Part shown: positions 7,656 to 17,093 of the stretch, piece by piece | How the letters are laid out: every line of letters begins with the position of its first letter | Position numbering within the stretch: position 1 is the first letter of the stretch | Assembly (NCBI RefSeq): GCF_002723915.1 | Contig: NZ_BEWL01000001.1 | Coordinates: 186,001 to 250,000 of the forward strand | Length of the DNA stretch: 64,000 nucleotides | Direction: 5' to 3' | Source: Gluconobacter albidus | Lineage (GTDB): Bacteria; Pseudomonadota; Alphaproteobacteria; Acetobacterales; Acetobacteraceae | Translations under genes and position numbers: made by a program | The notes under the pieces: model-generated | Databases searched by the model: none | The model's input: the letters and a program-made list of their open reading frames with translations, nothing else | Told to the model about the DNA's origin: nothing

Positions 7656-8861
7656 TCAGACGAACAGCCCCGCAATCACCGCACTCATCGCATTGGACAA
7701 CGTTCCGGCTACTACCGCTCGGACCGCAAGGGAGGCCACATCCGTCCGCCGGCGCGGCTCCGCACTTCCGAATGCGCCGATCAAAATCCCGATCGTCGAG
7801 ATATTCGCAAAGCCGCACAGCGCAAAAGACAGGATCGTGATTGTCCGCTGGGACAGCGCATGGGCGTGGATCAATGGGGACAGGTTCACATAGGCCACGA
7901 ACTCATTAAACGCGATCTTCTGCCCGAGCAGTCCACCGGCCACGATGCATTCATTCCAGGGCACGCCCAGAAGCCAGGCAAACGGCGCAAACACCATCCC
8001 CAGCATCCAGGACAGCGACAGCCCGACCGCACCAAGAAGCCCGTTCGCCAGCGCAATCAGCCCCACAAACGCAATCAGCACGGACCCCACCGCCACAGCG
8101 ATCTTGGCACCATTCATCGCACCATCGGCAATGGCCTCGAACATGCTGTGATGCCCGTGATCTGCGCCTGCAATCTGCGCATCAGACCGGCGTGGCCCCG
8201 GAAACAGGATGCGCGAAAACAGCAACCCGCCCGGAATCGCCATGAAGGACGCCGCCAGAAGGTTTTCCATCGGCACCCCCAGCGACGCATACCCCGCCAG
8301 CACGGACCCCGCGATGGAGGATGTTCCGCTGCACAGAACCGTCGCCAGCTCCCCTTCCGACATTTCCGCCAGACAGGTCTGAAGCGCGATCGGAATTTCG
8401 CTCTGCCCCAGAAAAATCGTCAGCACCGCCGCAAATGATTCCAGCCCCGTTGTTCCCAGAACCCGTGAGAGCGCCCCGCCAATCAGCTTCGAGAGGAACT
8501 GCAATACGCCCCAGTGCTGCAAAAGCCCCAGAAGTGCAGCCACATAAACGATTTCCGGCAACACCTTCAGCGCAAAAACGAACCCCTCATTGCCGAACAA
8601 CGCGTCCATTTTCGGCCCGACGAGACCACCAAACAGAAACGCACTGCCCACATCCCCGAAGGACAGAACCTTCGTCACCGCATCCGAGACAACGTGCAAT
8701 CCCTGCGCGCCCGCCGGCACCCACAGCACGACCGCCGCAATCAGCACCTGCAACAGCAGGGCCCGCCCCACCAGAGCCCAGTCGATGGCCCGGCGGTTGG
8801 TAGACAGAAGCGCCCCCAGAAACAGAAGACCGGCCATGCCGAAAAGGACGCGCAGGATCAC
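7656..8861 (-). CDS. Concentrative nucleoside transporter (CNT/NupC family)
   Basis: A 401-residue polytopic inner-membrane protein. Family markers are FGGLVG near residue 77, LGQSEIPIAL in the first re-entrant region, VLCSGTSSIAGSVL, and GQKIAFNEFVAY, which corresponds to the CNT signature with the NEFVAY core. CNT proteins import nucleosides with a sodium or proton gradient; which ion is used cannot be told here. The start is GTG 8861, supported by AGGAG nine bases upstream at 8871-8876; Met9 would otherwise be the first ATG and would truncate the first helix. It is transcribed divergently from the glutathione peroxidase gene. Confidence 0.92.
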   Translation of the reverse strand: MILRVLFGMAGLLFLGALLSTNRRAIDWALVGRALLLQVLIAAVVLWVPAGAQGLHVVSDAVTKVLSFGDVGSAFLFGGLVGPKMDALFGNEGFVFALKVLPEIVYVAALLGLLQHWGVLQFLSKLIGGALSRVLGTTGLESFAAVLTIFLGQSEIPIALQTCLAEMSEGELATVLCSGTSSIAGSVLAGYASLGVPMENLLAASFMAIPGGLLFSRILFPGPRRSDAQIAGADHGHHSMFEAIADGAMNGAKIAVAVGSVLIAFVGLIALANGLLGAVGLSLSWMLGMVFAPFAWLLGVPWNECIVAGGLLGQKIAFNEFVAYVNLSPLIHAHALSQRTITILSFALCGFANISTIGILIGAFGSAEPRRRTDVASLAVRAVVAGTLSNAMSAVIAGLFV

Positions 8862-9007
8862 TCAGGCAAACTCCTCACAAAAACAGGTAGAACTGAACCT
8901 GAAACGACCTGAACCTGTCCATCATGTCACGTTCTGTCCACCCCTCCTCTCTCGCCTGCACGGGCTCAAGCCGCTAGAATGCCGCCCGACTGATAGGGAA
9001 ACACCCC

Positions 9008-9502
9008 ATGACCTGTGCCTATGATTTCAGCCTCCCCGGCCTGTCCGGCGATACGATCGACCTTTCGGCCTATCGCGGACGACCGCTGCTGATCGTCAAC
9101 ACAGCCTCCAAATGCGGCTTTACCCCGCAGTATGAAGACCTCCAGCATGTCTGGTCCCGCTATGGTCGCGACACCTCCGACGGCCTGATGGTCATCGGCG
9201 TTCCCTCCAATGATTTTGGCGAGCAGGAACCCGGTTCCGCGGAAGACATCAAGACTTTCTGTTACCGCAACTACGGCGTCTCCTTTCCCATGGCCGCCAA
9301 ACAGCATGTCCGCGGCTCCGGAATCACACCGCTTTTTCAATGGCTTGATAAACAGGGAGGGTTCCTCGCCCGCCCGCGCTGGAATTTCTACAAATATCTG
9401 ATCGACCGCGACGGCAAGCTCACCAACTGGTTCACCCCACTGGTCAAACCCGCCTCAAACCGGGTCGAGGAAGCCATCCGCAAGGTCATCCTGAGCAACT
9501 GA
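9008..9502 (+). CDS. Glutathione peroxidase-family thiol peroxidase
   Basis: A 164-residue protein of the GPx/BtuE fold. NTASKCGFTPQY carries the peroxidatic Cys in place of selenocysteine, and RWNFYKYLID supplies the Trp-Asn of the catalytic tetrad. The Gln of the tetrad, normally in NQFG, is Asp here (SNDFGEQEPGS), a substitution I recall as typical of a proteobacterial subgroup. No signal peptide is present, so it acts in the cytosol, reducing hydroperoxides with glutathione or, more likely for a Cys enzyme, thioredoxin. A strong hairpin with a T6 tract overlaps its stop codon. Confidence 0.9.
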   Translation: MTCAYDFSLPGLSGDTIDLSAYRGRPLLIVNTASKCGFTPQYEDLQHVWSRYGRDTSDGLMVIGVPSNDFGEQEPGSAEDIKTFCYRNYGVSFPMAAKQHVRGSGITPLFQWLDKQGGFLARPRWNFYKYLIDRDGKLTNWFTPLVKPASNRVEEAIRKVILSN

Positions 9503-9546
9503 CGCGTCGCCCTCACGCAGGAGAGATGCGGAGGTGCGTCTTTTTT
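9501..9546 (+). terminator. Rho-independent terminator after the peroxidase gene
   Basis: A long stem formed by GACGC...CCTC-A-CGCA against TGCG-GAGG-T-GCGTC, immediately followed by six T residues at 9541-9546. It begins within the stop codon of the preceding gene. Confidence 0.8.
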
Positions 9547-9608
9547 CCTTGAATACCCGTATCGAAATCCGTCACAGTTCAAGTCAGAAATGTGACAGGA
9601 GATTCGTT

Positions 9609-9854
9609 ATGAAGGACTCACTACTCCGTCCGATCCTGCCCCTTCTGGTGGTCGCCGCCCTCGGTGCGCTGACCCCGGCCGTGGCGCATCACGTCACGAC
9701 ATTCCTCGGCCTGTCCGGCATTTTCTGGGCCAGTGCCATGCTGATGCTGGAAGTCACGCTTCTCTGCATCGGTCTCGCCGCGGTCCGCCCCAGCATGGGC
9801 CAGTCGCAGCGCACCACCACGACCCCGTACAACCGCGAAACGATCCTGCGCTGA
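9609..9854 (+). CDS. Small two-helix membrane protein, function unknown
   Basis: An 81-residue protein from ATG 9609, preceded by AGGAGA seven bases upstream, which fixes this start over longer in-frame possibilities. Two hydrophobic segments are evident (about residues 8-25 and 37-57), separated by a short loop with a His-His pair, and the tail is hydrophilic (SQRTTTTPYN). I do not recognise a family. It stands between a strong terminator and murJ, on the same strand as murJ with a 76-base gap, so it is probably its own transcription unit or the leader gene of murJ. Confidence 0.65.
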   Translation: MKDSLLRPILPLLVVAALGALTPAVAHHVTTFLGLSGIFWASAMLMLEVTLLCIGLAAVRPSMGQSQRTTTTPYNRETILR

Positions 9855-9930
9855 AGCCAATCCGCCACGGCGTGTTTTTCCTGTCACGGAGCATATGTCG
9901 CGGCGCTGAATGATAGGCTAGGATCAGGAA

Positions 9931-11487
9931 ATGCTTCGCAATTTCCTGACAGTCGGCAGCTGGACCATGCTTTCGCGTGTCCTCGGCCTCGTTCGTGACC
10001 AGATTCTCGCCGCGTTCCTGGGTGCTGGCCCCGTTCAGGACGCCTACCTGATCGCGCTTCGGCTGCCCAACATGTTCCGGCGCCTCTTCGGCGAAGGGGC
10101 GTTCAACGCCGCTTTCGTCCCGATGTTCACCGAGCGGTACGAAACAAAAGGCCCCCAGCCCGCTTTGCGTTTCGCGGGGCAGGCCCTGTCCGGGCTGATG
10201 CTCTGGCTGGCCCTGCTGACCGTTCTGGCCGAAATCTTCATGCCTCTGGTCGTAAGCTTCGTCGGTTGGGGCCTCAGCGGCACCCGTTTCGAAACCGCGG
10301 TGCATCTGTCACGAATCACTTTCCCCTACATGATGCTGATCTGCGGCGCCGCCCTCGTCTCTGGCATTCTCAACGGCCTCGGACGATTCACCGCAGCAGC
10401 AGCAGCCTATGTCACTTTTAACATCATCGGCATCGCGGCGATCCTCCTCGGCGCACTGGTCTGGCACAACACCGCCGTCGTCAGTGCCTGGGGCGTCACG
10501 CTCTCCGGTGTCGTGCAGTTCGGCGCGCTGTACTGGGCCGCCCACCGCGCGGGTATGGCGCCCCATCTGACATGGCCGAGCCTGTCCGCGGACATGCGCG
10601 CCCTGATGCGCCGCATGGGACCGGCCCTCGTCGGCTCCGGCGTCACCCAGATCAACCTGACCGTGGACATGATCATCGCAACCAAGCTCCCGGTCGGAAC
10701 GCCGTCGATCCTGTATTTCGCGGACCGCATCAACCAGCTTCCCCTCGGCGTTCTGGGCTCGGCCGCCGGGACGGCCCTGCTGCCGCTCCTGACCCGCCAT
10801 ATCGCGAACAACGACCGCGCTGCCGTCCATTCCAGCGTCAACCGCGCCATCGACTATACGCTGCTCCTGACGCTGCCGGCCATGATCGGCATGATGGTTC
10901 TTGCCTCCCCCATCATGGCCGCCCTTTTCAGCTACGGCCATTTCACCGTCGCGGATGCCATCCTTTCCGGTCAGTGCCTTCAGGCCTATGCGCTCGGACT
11001 GCCCGCTTTCGTCCTCATCAAGGTTCTCTCTCCGGCCTTCTTCGCGGAAGGCGACACCGTCACCCCCGTACGGATCGGCTTCTTCACGCTGGGGCTAAAC
11101 CTCATCATGAACCTCCTGCTCTACCGCCCGCTTGGCCATATCGGACCGCCGCTGGCCAGCACGATCGCCGCTTTAGTCAATTGCACGCTGCTCGTCGTGA
11201 TCCTGCACCGGCGCGGCCTCTTCATCGCAGATCCGCTCCTCAAAGGCCGCGCCCTGCGGATTACGGGCGCCGCCGTCATGATGGCGCTCTGGGTGGCAGC
11301 ATCAGAAAAACTCGCAGCGCCTGGCCTGCCGTTCTGGCAAGGCGCCTGGCGCTTTGGCATGCTGATGGCCCTGATCGTCTTTGGCATGCTGGTCTATGTC
11401 ATAACGCTCGACGCGCTGAAGGTGGTGCGCCTGCGCGACGTCGCCGTGGCTTTCCAGTCACGCCTGAACCGCAGACGCACCCGCTGA
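9931..11487 (+). CDS. murJ: Lipid II flippase MurJ (MviN)
   Basis: A 518-residue protein with about 14 predicted membrane helices. The N-terminal sequence (TVGSWTMLSRVLGLVRDQ), then LPNMFRRLFGEGAFNAAFVP, FPYMMLICGAALVSGILN and LSPAFFAEGDTVTPVRI are diagnostic of MurJ, including the conserved Arg of the central cavity (Arg in MFRRLFGEG). It flips lipid-linked peptidoglycan precursor across the inner membrane. An AGGA ribosome-binding site lies just upstream of ATG 9931. A hairpin separates it from mutS. Confidence 0.96.
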   Translation: MLRNFLTVGSWTMLSRVLGLVRDQILAAFLGAGPVQDAYLIALRLPNMFRRLFGEGAFNAAFVPMFTERYETKGPQPALRFAGQALSGLMLWLALLTVLAEIFMPLVVSFVGWGLSGTRFETAVHLSRITFPYMMLICGAALVSGILNGLGRFTAAAAAYVTFNIIGIAAILLGALVWHNTAVVSAWGVTLSGVVQFGALYWAAHRAGMAPHLTWPSLSADMRALMRRMGPALVGSGVTQINLTVDMIIATKLPVGTPSILYFADRINQLPLGVLGSAAGTALLPLLTRHIANNDRAAVHSSVNRAIDYTLLLTLPAMIGMMVLASPIMAALFSYGHFTVADAILSGQCLQAYALGLPAFVLIKVLSPAFFAEGDTVTPVRIGFFTLGLNLIMNLLLYRPLGHIGPPLASTIAALVNCTLLVVILHRRGLFIADPLLKGRALRITGAAVMMALWVAASEKLAAPGLPFWQGAWRFGMLMALIVFGMLVYVITLDALKVVRLRDVAVAFQSRLNRRRTR

Positions 11488-11493
11488 CCCCGC

Positions 11494-11517
11494 CCTGCCG
11501 GTTCACACACCGGCAGG
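11494..11517. terminator. GC-rich hairpin between murJ and mutS
   Basis: CCTGCCGG - TTCACACA - CCGGCAGG is a perfect 8-bp stem seven bases after the murJ stop codon. There is no clear T tract (the sequence continues AAGGCGTTATT), so it may be a weak terminator or an mRNA-stabilising 3' structure. Confidence 0.5.
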
Positions 11518-11592
11518 AAGGCGTTATTGCCAAAGCACTCCTTTCCCCTTCCCCGACCTGACAACCCGGAGACCGGACCCATCGGCACCTTC

Positions 11593-14235
11593 ATGCCCCT
11601 GCCTACCGCCGAAAACGCCAGCCCCGCGATGGCACAGTGGTTCGATCTCAAACACCGCGAACCCGACGCCCTGCTGTTTTTCCGTATGGGCGACTTCTAC
11701 GAGCTGTTCTTCGCCGATGCACAGGCGGCCGCCATGGCGCTCGACATCGCGCTCACGGCCCGCGGCACGCATCAGGGCGAGCCGATCCCCATGTGCGGCG
11801 TCCCGGTCGCGGCCGCCCCGGCCTATCTGTCCCGGCTGATCCGGCGCGGCTTTCGCGTCGCCGTCGCCGAACAGACGCAGGCACCCCCGAAAAAGGGCGA
11901 AAAACCCCTCAAAGGCCCGCTCTCCCGCGCCATCGTCCGCGTCGTCACCCCCGGCACCCTGACCGAAGACGAACTGCTCGAAGCCGGACGCGCCAATCTC
12001 CTGTTCGCCCTCGCCCGCAGCCCGGAAAAACGCGCAAAAACGATCGGCGCGGCCTGGATCGACATCTCCACCGGCGCTTTCGAAACAGCTTCGGTCAGCG
12101 ATGCCGCCCTGCCGGAGCTGATGGCACGGCTCGACCCTGCCGAAATCCTGTCCGAGCCCGACCTCATCGCGCCCGACTATGTGAACCGGCTGGCCCCCAT
12201 CGCCGTCCCGCCCACGCTCGACAGCGCCCGTACTCTCGTCGCCCGCGCCTATGGCGTCGCCCAGATCGATGCCCTCGGAGACTTCCCGCCCGAACAGGCC
12301 GTTGCCTGCGCCATCGCGCTGAACTACGTCCAGCGCAGTCAGGCCGGAGCGCTCCCGCGCCTCTCCCGCCCCATTCCGCAGGGCACGGACGGCGTTCTGG
12401 GCATCGACCCCGCTACCCGCGCCAGCCTCGACATCCTCCGCACCCGCGACGGCGAGACGAAACACAGCCTCCTCGGTGCCGTCACCCGCACTGCCACGGC
12501 TGCAGGCTCCCGCCTCCTCGCACAGTGGCTGGCCTCTCCGCTGACGGACGCCACCGCCATCACGGATCGCCAGAACGGCTGGCTCTGGCTGCAATCCATC
12601 CCCGGCCTGCCCAGCGCACTCGGCGACATTCTGCGTCGCACGCCCGATCCTGCCCGTTCCTTGGGCCGCATCTCCGCCGGACGTGGACAGCCGCGCGATC
12701 TCGCCGCCATCCGCGACACGCTGATCGCCGCCAACGACATCACCGCCCTGTTCCAGCCCGCCTGCGACCCGAACACACCCACGCTGATCCGCACGCTCAC
12801 CGCTGGTCTGTATGGACGCGCTGACACCCTGCTGGAACAGCTTCAGGCCGCCGTCGCTGAAACCCTTCCCGCCCGCATCGAAGACGGCGGCTTCATCGCC
12901 CCCGGCTACAACGCGGAACTGGACCGTTATCGCGGCCTGCGTGACGAAAGCCGCCGCATCATCGCCGCCATGCAGGGCGAACTGTCCGAAAAATTCGGCC
13001 TCTCGAACCTCAAGATCAAACACCACGCGCAACTCGGCTACGTCATCGAAGTCCCGTCTGCTGCCGGCACGAAACTGCGCGACAATCCCGAACTGTCTTT
13101 CCGGCAGGGCACGGCCAGCCTCGCCCGCTTCTCGACCGAAGAGCTTGCCGGTCTGGATCGCGCGATCCTCGAAGCCGCCGACAGAGCATCTGCGCTGGAA
13201 CGCCGCATTTTCGCCGAACTCTGCGCCCGCATTCTCCAAACCCCGGCCCTTGATGAGGTGGCGGAGTTCCTCGCCCTCGCCGACGTGTTGCGCTCCTGCG
13301 GCCTGCTCGCAGAAGGCGGCTCATGGTGCCGTCCCACCGTCACGGACGGCACGGATTTCAGCCTCGTCGCCTGCCGACACCCGGTCGTCGAAGCCGCCCT
13401 AGCCGAATCGGGAAGTGCGGATGCCCGTTTCATTCCCAATGACTGCGCCCTGCCGCCCGAACACCGCGCCATGCTGCTCACAGGCCCGAACATGGCGGGC
13501 AAATCCACCTTCCTGCGACAGACCGCACTCGCCGTCATTCTCGCTCAGGCGGGCCTTCCCGTTCCGGCAAAATCCGCCCAGATCGGCGTTGTGGACCGAC
13601 TGTTCTCCCGCGTCGGCGGCGCGGACGACCTCGCCCGGGGACGCTCGACCTTCATGGTCGAAATGACCGAGACCGCAGCGATTCTCAATCAGGCTGGTCC
13701 AAAATCTCTCGTGGTCGTGGACGAGATCGGACGAGGCACCGCAACCCTCGACGGTCTGTCCATCGCATGGGCCACGCTCGAAGCCCTTCACACACAGCTT
13801 GGCTCACGGACAATCTTTGCAACACACTTCCATGAACTCGGCGCGCTGACCGAGTTCCTTCCCCGCCTGGCGCCTTACACGATGGCCGTGAAAGAGTGGC
13901 GCGGCGAGGTCATCTTCCAGCACGAAGTCCGCCCCGGTGCCGCTCGCAAGAGTTGGGGCCTGCATGTTGCAAAACTGGCGGGAATCCCCGCCTCCGTTAT
14001 CAGCCGCGCCAGCCGCCTGCTGACCCAGTTCGAGCGCGAACAGGCCGATTCCCGCTCCTCCCTGCCCCTGTTTGAAGCGGTTGCGGAACCAGCGTCGCCC
14101 GCTCCCGCCGCGCCCATCGCCCCTACCCCGCTGGAAGACGCAATACACGCCATGAACCCCGATGATCTCTCTCCACGGGACGCGCTGGATGCGTTATACA
14201 ATCTGAAACGCCTTGCCTCAGGAAACGGCACTTGA
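11593..14235 (+). CDS. mutS: DNA mismatch repair protein MutS
   Basis: An 880-residue protein from ATG 11593; an in-frame TTG at 11527 would add 22 residues without family support. Domain I carries the mismatch-reading FRMGDFYELF (the Phe-x-Glu equivalent is FYE). The C-terminal ATPase has Walker A LTGPNMAGKSTFLRQ, the ABC-type STFMVEM, Walker B VVVDEIGRGTA and the ATHFHEL switch. It recognises mispairs and small loops and recruits MutL, which is not in this window. It overlaps glnD by four bases, an arrangement common in alphaproteobacteria. Confidence 0.97.
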   Translation: MPLPTAENASPAMAQWFDLKHREPDALLFFRMGDFYELFFADAQAAAMALDIALTARGTHQGEPIPMCGVPVAAAPAYLSRLIRRGFRVAVAEQTQAPPKKGEKPLKGPLSRAIVRVVTPGTLTEDELLEAGRANLLFALARSPEKRAKTIGAAWIDISTGAFETASVSDAALPELMARLDPAEILSEPDLIAPDYVNRLAPIAVPPTLDSARTLVARAYGVAQIDALGDFPPEQAVACAIALNYVQRSQAGALPRLSRPIPQGTDGVLGIDPATRASLDILRTRDGETKHSLLGAVTRTATAAGSRLLAQWLASPLTDATAITDRQNGWLWLQSIPGLPSALGDILRRTPDPARSLGRISAGRGQPRDLAAIRDTLIAANDITALFQPACDPNTPTLIRTLTAGLYGRADTLLEQLQAAVAETLPARIEDGGFIAPGYNAELDRYRGLRDESRRIIAAMQGELSEKFGLSNLKIKHHAQLGYVIEVPSAAGTKLRDNPELSFRQGTASLARFSTEELAGLDRAILEAADRASALERRIFAELCARILQTPALDEVAEFLALADVLRSCGLLAEGGSWCRPTVTDGTDFSLVACRHPVVEAALAESGSADARFIPNDCALPPEHRAMLLTGPNMAGKSTFLRQTALAVILAQAGLPVPAKSAQIGVVDRLFSRVGGADDLARGRSTFMVEMTETAAILNQAGPKSLVVVDEIGRGTATLDGLSIAWATLEALHTQLGSRTIFATHFHELGALTEFLPRLAPYTMAVKEWRGEVIFQHEVRPGAARKSWGLHVAKLAGIPASVISRASRLLTQFEREQADSRSSLPLFEAVAEPASPAPAAPIAPTPLEDAIHAMNPDDLSPRDALDALYNLKRLASGNGT

Positions 14236-17093
14236 AAGAAAACTCTTTCTGGGGCGAAACTCTCCCTCTTTCCTTCGCTGACGATACGGATAAGCCCCTG
14301 TCTGACCGAACCGCCCCCCTCCCGTATGACCCGGCCTCCTCCCTGCAGAGCGCTCTCGATACGGCCGCGGAACAGGGGCAGACGAGCCGCGAGGCCGTGC
14401 TTTCCATCCTTCGGCGGCATCTGGGCAGCGGAAACGCCTCAGTCCGTTACCAGTTCGAAAAGCGCAGGGTTTCGGGAATCGATGCTGCCCGCGCTCTTGC
14501 CCGTCAGGCCGACGACATGGTCTGCGCACTGGCCGACCTCGCGGCCAGCAAACACGAATCCCCCGCCTCGTCCCCTCAAGAATCCCTGTGTCTCTGTGCC
14601 ACCGGCGGCTATGGTGCGGGCCTGCTTGCCCCCTTCAGCGATATCGACATCCTGTTCCTGATCCCCGGCGATCCCTCCGCGGCCATGACGGCCCGGATCG
14701 AGTTTATTCTCTACGCCCTGTGGGATCTCGGCCTGCGCGTTGGCCACGCCACGCGCTCCATCGCCGAATGCGTCCGCGACGCCGATACCGATCTGACGAT
14801 CCGCACCGCCCTGCTGGACCTGCGCTTCCTCCACGGGGACCGCACACTGGCGCGAAACCTGCGCTGCGCCCTGGGCGCAGACCTTCAGAACGACCGCCTG
14901 TGCGAATTCGTCATGGGCAAGATCGGCGAACGCGAGCAGCGTCACCGCCGCTTCGGCGACAACCCCTACATGGTCGAGCCCAACATCAAGGAAGGCCGCG
15001 GCGGCCTGCGGGATCTGCAAACCCTGAACTGGATGGGCCGTGCGGCCCTCGGCTGCGCCGTCTCGACACCGGACCGCAACGGAGCACCCGCCGAAGCACC
15101 CCAGACCCCCTCCTTCGCGTCCTTCGGTCTGCTGACGGAACGCGAAGCACACCGTGCCCGTCGCTCATGGGACTTCCTGTGGACCGTCCGCCTGCACCTG
15201 CACTACATCACCGGCCGCGCCGAAGAACGCCTGACCTTCGACGTCCAGCCCGTCATCGGCGGTCGTATGGGCTATGCAACACACGGCCGTCAGCGTGGTG
15301 TTGAGCGCTTCATGCGGCATTATTTTCTGACCGCACGCGACGTCATGCGTCTTACCAGCGTGCTGCAACCCGTCGTTCTGATGCATCTTCAGGACCAGAC
15401 GACCGGCGAGCCACCCAAAATCGTTACCGGACCTGAAGAATTCCAGACGATCGCCGGGCGCATCTGTCCGATCGAGCCTGTCACCTTTGCGTCCCAGCCC
15501 CGCGAAATGTTTCGCCTGCTGGACTGCGGGCGGCGCCACGACCTACCCCTGCATCCCATCGCGATGCAGCAGATCATCCGCAACGAACGCCATGCCGTCG
15601 CCCTGCGTGATGATCCCGAAACCGCGAAAATCTTTCTGGATCTGCTCTGCGAGCCAAGTGCAGACGAAACCAAAGCTGTTCCGTTCTGGCTCCCGATCCT
15701 GAACGAAACCGGCCTTCTCGGCCGTCTCCTGCCGGACTGGTCCCGCGTTGTCGGGCAGATGCAGTTCGACAGCTATCATATCTATACGGTTGACGAGCAC
15801 ATCGTCGAAGCCGTGCGCATGATGGGCCAGATCGAAGCCGGTCGCATGGCGGACGAGATCCCCCTGGCCTACACGCTGGCCAGCGACCTGCGGTCCCGAC
15901 GTGCGCTTTACGTCGCCGTCCTGCTGCACGACATCGGCAAGGGACGCGGCGGCGACCATTCCGAAATCGGCGCCGACCTCGCGCTCACGATCTGCCCGCA
16001 GCTTGGCCTTGATCCCGAAGAAACCGATACCGTCTCCTGGCTGGTCCTGCATCATCTCCTGCTGTCTCAGACCGCCTTTACACGCGACATCGACGATCCC
16101 CGCACGATCCTGGACCTCGCCGACACCATCCAGTCCCCCGAACGCCTGCGTCTCCTCCTTCTCCTGACCATCGCCGATATGCGCGCCGTCAGCCCGAAGG
16201 TCTGGAACGCCTGGAAAGCCACCCTGCTCCGCGAGCTTTTCTCCCGTGTCGCCGAGGTGCTGGAAGGCGGACTGGCCGCCACCGAACGCGACAGCCGCGT
16301 CAACCACGCCCGAGACCTGGCCCGGGATGGCCTCACCGGCACCTTGCCCGAAAGCAGCATCGACCGCTTTCTGGACCTCGGCTATCCGAGCTACTGGCTC
16401 GGCTTCGACACCGACACTCAAATGCGCCATGCCCGCATGGTCCACGATTCGGACCGCTACCGTTCCCCCGTCACGGTCGAAGCCTTCCCGATCCCCGAAC
16501 GCGGCGTCACCGAACTCACCGTTCTCTGCGCCGACCATCCGGGCCTGTTTTCCCAGATCGCCGGTGCCCTCGCCGTCGCAGGCGCCTCCATCGTGGATGC
16601 CCGCATCCACACACTGAGCGACGGCATGGCGCTCGACACCTTCTGGGTGCAGGACGGCGAAGGCTGCTCCTTCGAGGAACCTCACCAACTGGGTCGCCTC
16701 AACCATCTCGTGGAACAGGCGCTTTCGGGCCGCCTCGACATCCGCAAAGGTATCGAGGACGCCAGCCACCACAGCACCTCGCGCCGGATGCGCGCAATTC
16801 ACGTTCCGCCCCGCGTTGTCATCGACAACACGGCCTCGGACCGTCACACCGTCATTGAAGTCAACGGACGCGACCGCCCCGGCCTGCTGCACGACATCAC
16901 ATCAACCCTCAGCAGCCAGTCTCTCCAGATTTCCTCGGCCCATATCACGACCTACGGCATGCGCGCCGTCGATGTGTTCTATGTTCGGGATCTGCTGGGC
17001 TTGAAAATCACCGATCCGATCCGTCTCGCCCGCCTGCGCGAAACCCTGCTGGCTTCTCTCACGAGCCCTCCGGTTCCTGCCCCCGCAAAGTAA
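14232..17093 (+). CDS. glnD: Bifunctional [protein-PII] uridylyltransferase/uridylyl-removing enzyme GlnD
   Basis: A 953-residue protein started at TTG 14232, overlapping the mutS stop as TTGA. Domains in order: nucleotidyltransferase with CATGGYGAGLLAPFSDIDILF (the Arg usual after GGYG is Ala here), a GlnD linker domain with NIKEGRGGLRDLQ, an HD phosphohydrolase domain with AVLLHDIGKGRGGDHSE, and two C-terminal ACT domains (starting at ELTVLCADHPGLFSQIA and VIEVNGRDRPGLLHDIT) that sense glutamine. GlnD uridylylates PII proteins when nitrogen is short and removes the group when glutamine is high. rpoN and gltBD elsewhere in this window belong to the same nitrogen network. The nearest later ATG would delete part of the catalytic domain, so TTG is favoured. 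Confidence 0.95.
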   Translation: MKENSFWGETLPLSFADDTDKPLSDRTAPLPYDPASSLQSALDTAAEQGQTSREAVLSILRRHLGSGNASVRYQFEKRRVSGIDAARALARQADDMVCALADLAASKHESPASSPQESLCLCATGGYGAGLLAPFSDIDILFLIPGDPSAAMTARIEFILYALWDLGLRVGHATRSIAECVRDADTDLTIRTALLDLRFLHGDRTLARNLRCALGADLQNDRLCEFVMGKIGEREQRHRRFGDNPYMVEPNIKEGRGGLRDLQTLNWMGRAALGCAVSTPDRNGAPAEAPQTPSFASFGLLTEREAHRARRSWDFLWTVRLHLHYITGRAEERLTFDVQPVIGGRMGYATHGRQRGVERFMRHYFLTARDVMRLTSVLQPVVLMHLQDQTTGEPPKIVTGPEEFQTIAGRICPIEPVTFASQPREMFRLLDCGRRHDLPLHPIAMQQIIRNERHAVALRDDPETAKIFLDLLCEPSADETKAVPFWLPILNETGLLGRLLPDWSRVVGQMQFDSYHIYTVDEHIVEAVRMMGQIEAGRMADEIPLAYTLASDLRSRRALYVAVLLHDIGKGRGGDHSEIGADLALTICPQLGLDPEETDTVSWLVLHHLLLSQTAFTRDIDDPRTILDLADTIQSPERLRLLLLLTIADMRAVSPKVWNAWKATLLRELFSRVAEVLEGGLAATERDSRVNHARDLARDGLTGTLPESSIDRFLDLGYPSYWLGFDTDTQMRHARMVHDSDRYRSPVTVEAFPIPERGVTELTVLCADHPGLFSQIAGALAVAGASIVDARIHTLSDGMALDTFWVQDGEGCSFEEPHQLGRLNHLVEQALSGRLDIRKGIEDASHHSTSRRMRAIHVPPRVVIDNTASDRHTVIEVNGRDRPGLLHDITSTLSSQSLQISSAHITTYGMRAVDVFYVRDLLGLKITDPIRLARLRETLLASLTSPPVPAPAK

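Noticed and set aside
9008-9502. Selenocysteine form of the glutathione peroxidase
   Set aside because: The catalytic codon is TGC (Cys) and no in-frame TGA is present in the conserved region.
11524-13239. Long 571-codon open frame on the minus strand opposite mutS
   Set aside because: It mirrors mutS, has a low-complexity Gly/Arg/Asp composition from antisense GC-rich codons and shows no family motif.
15543-16892. 449-codon open frame opposite glnD
   Set aside because: Antisense shadow of the GlnD HD and ACT regions.
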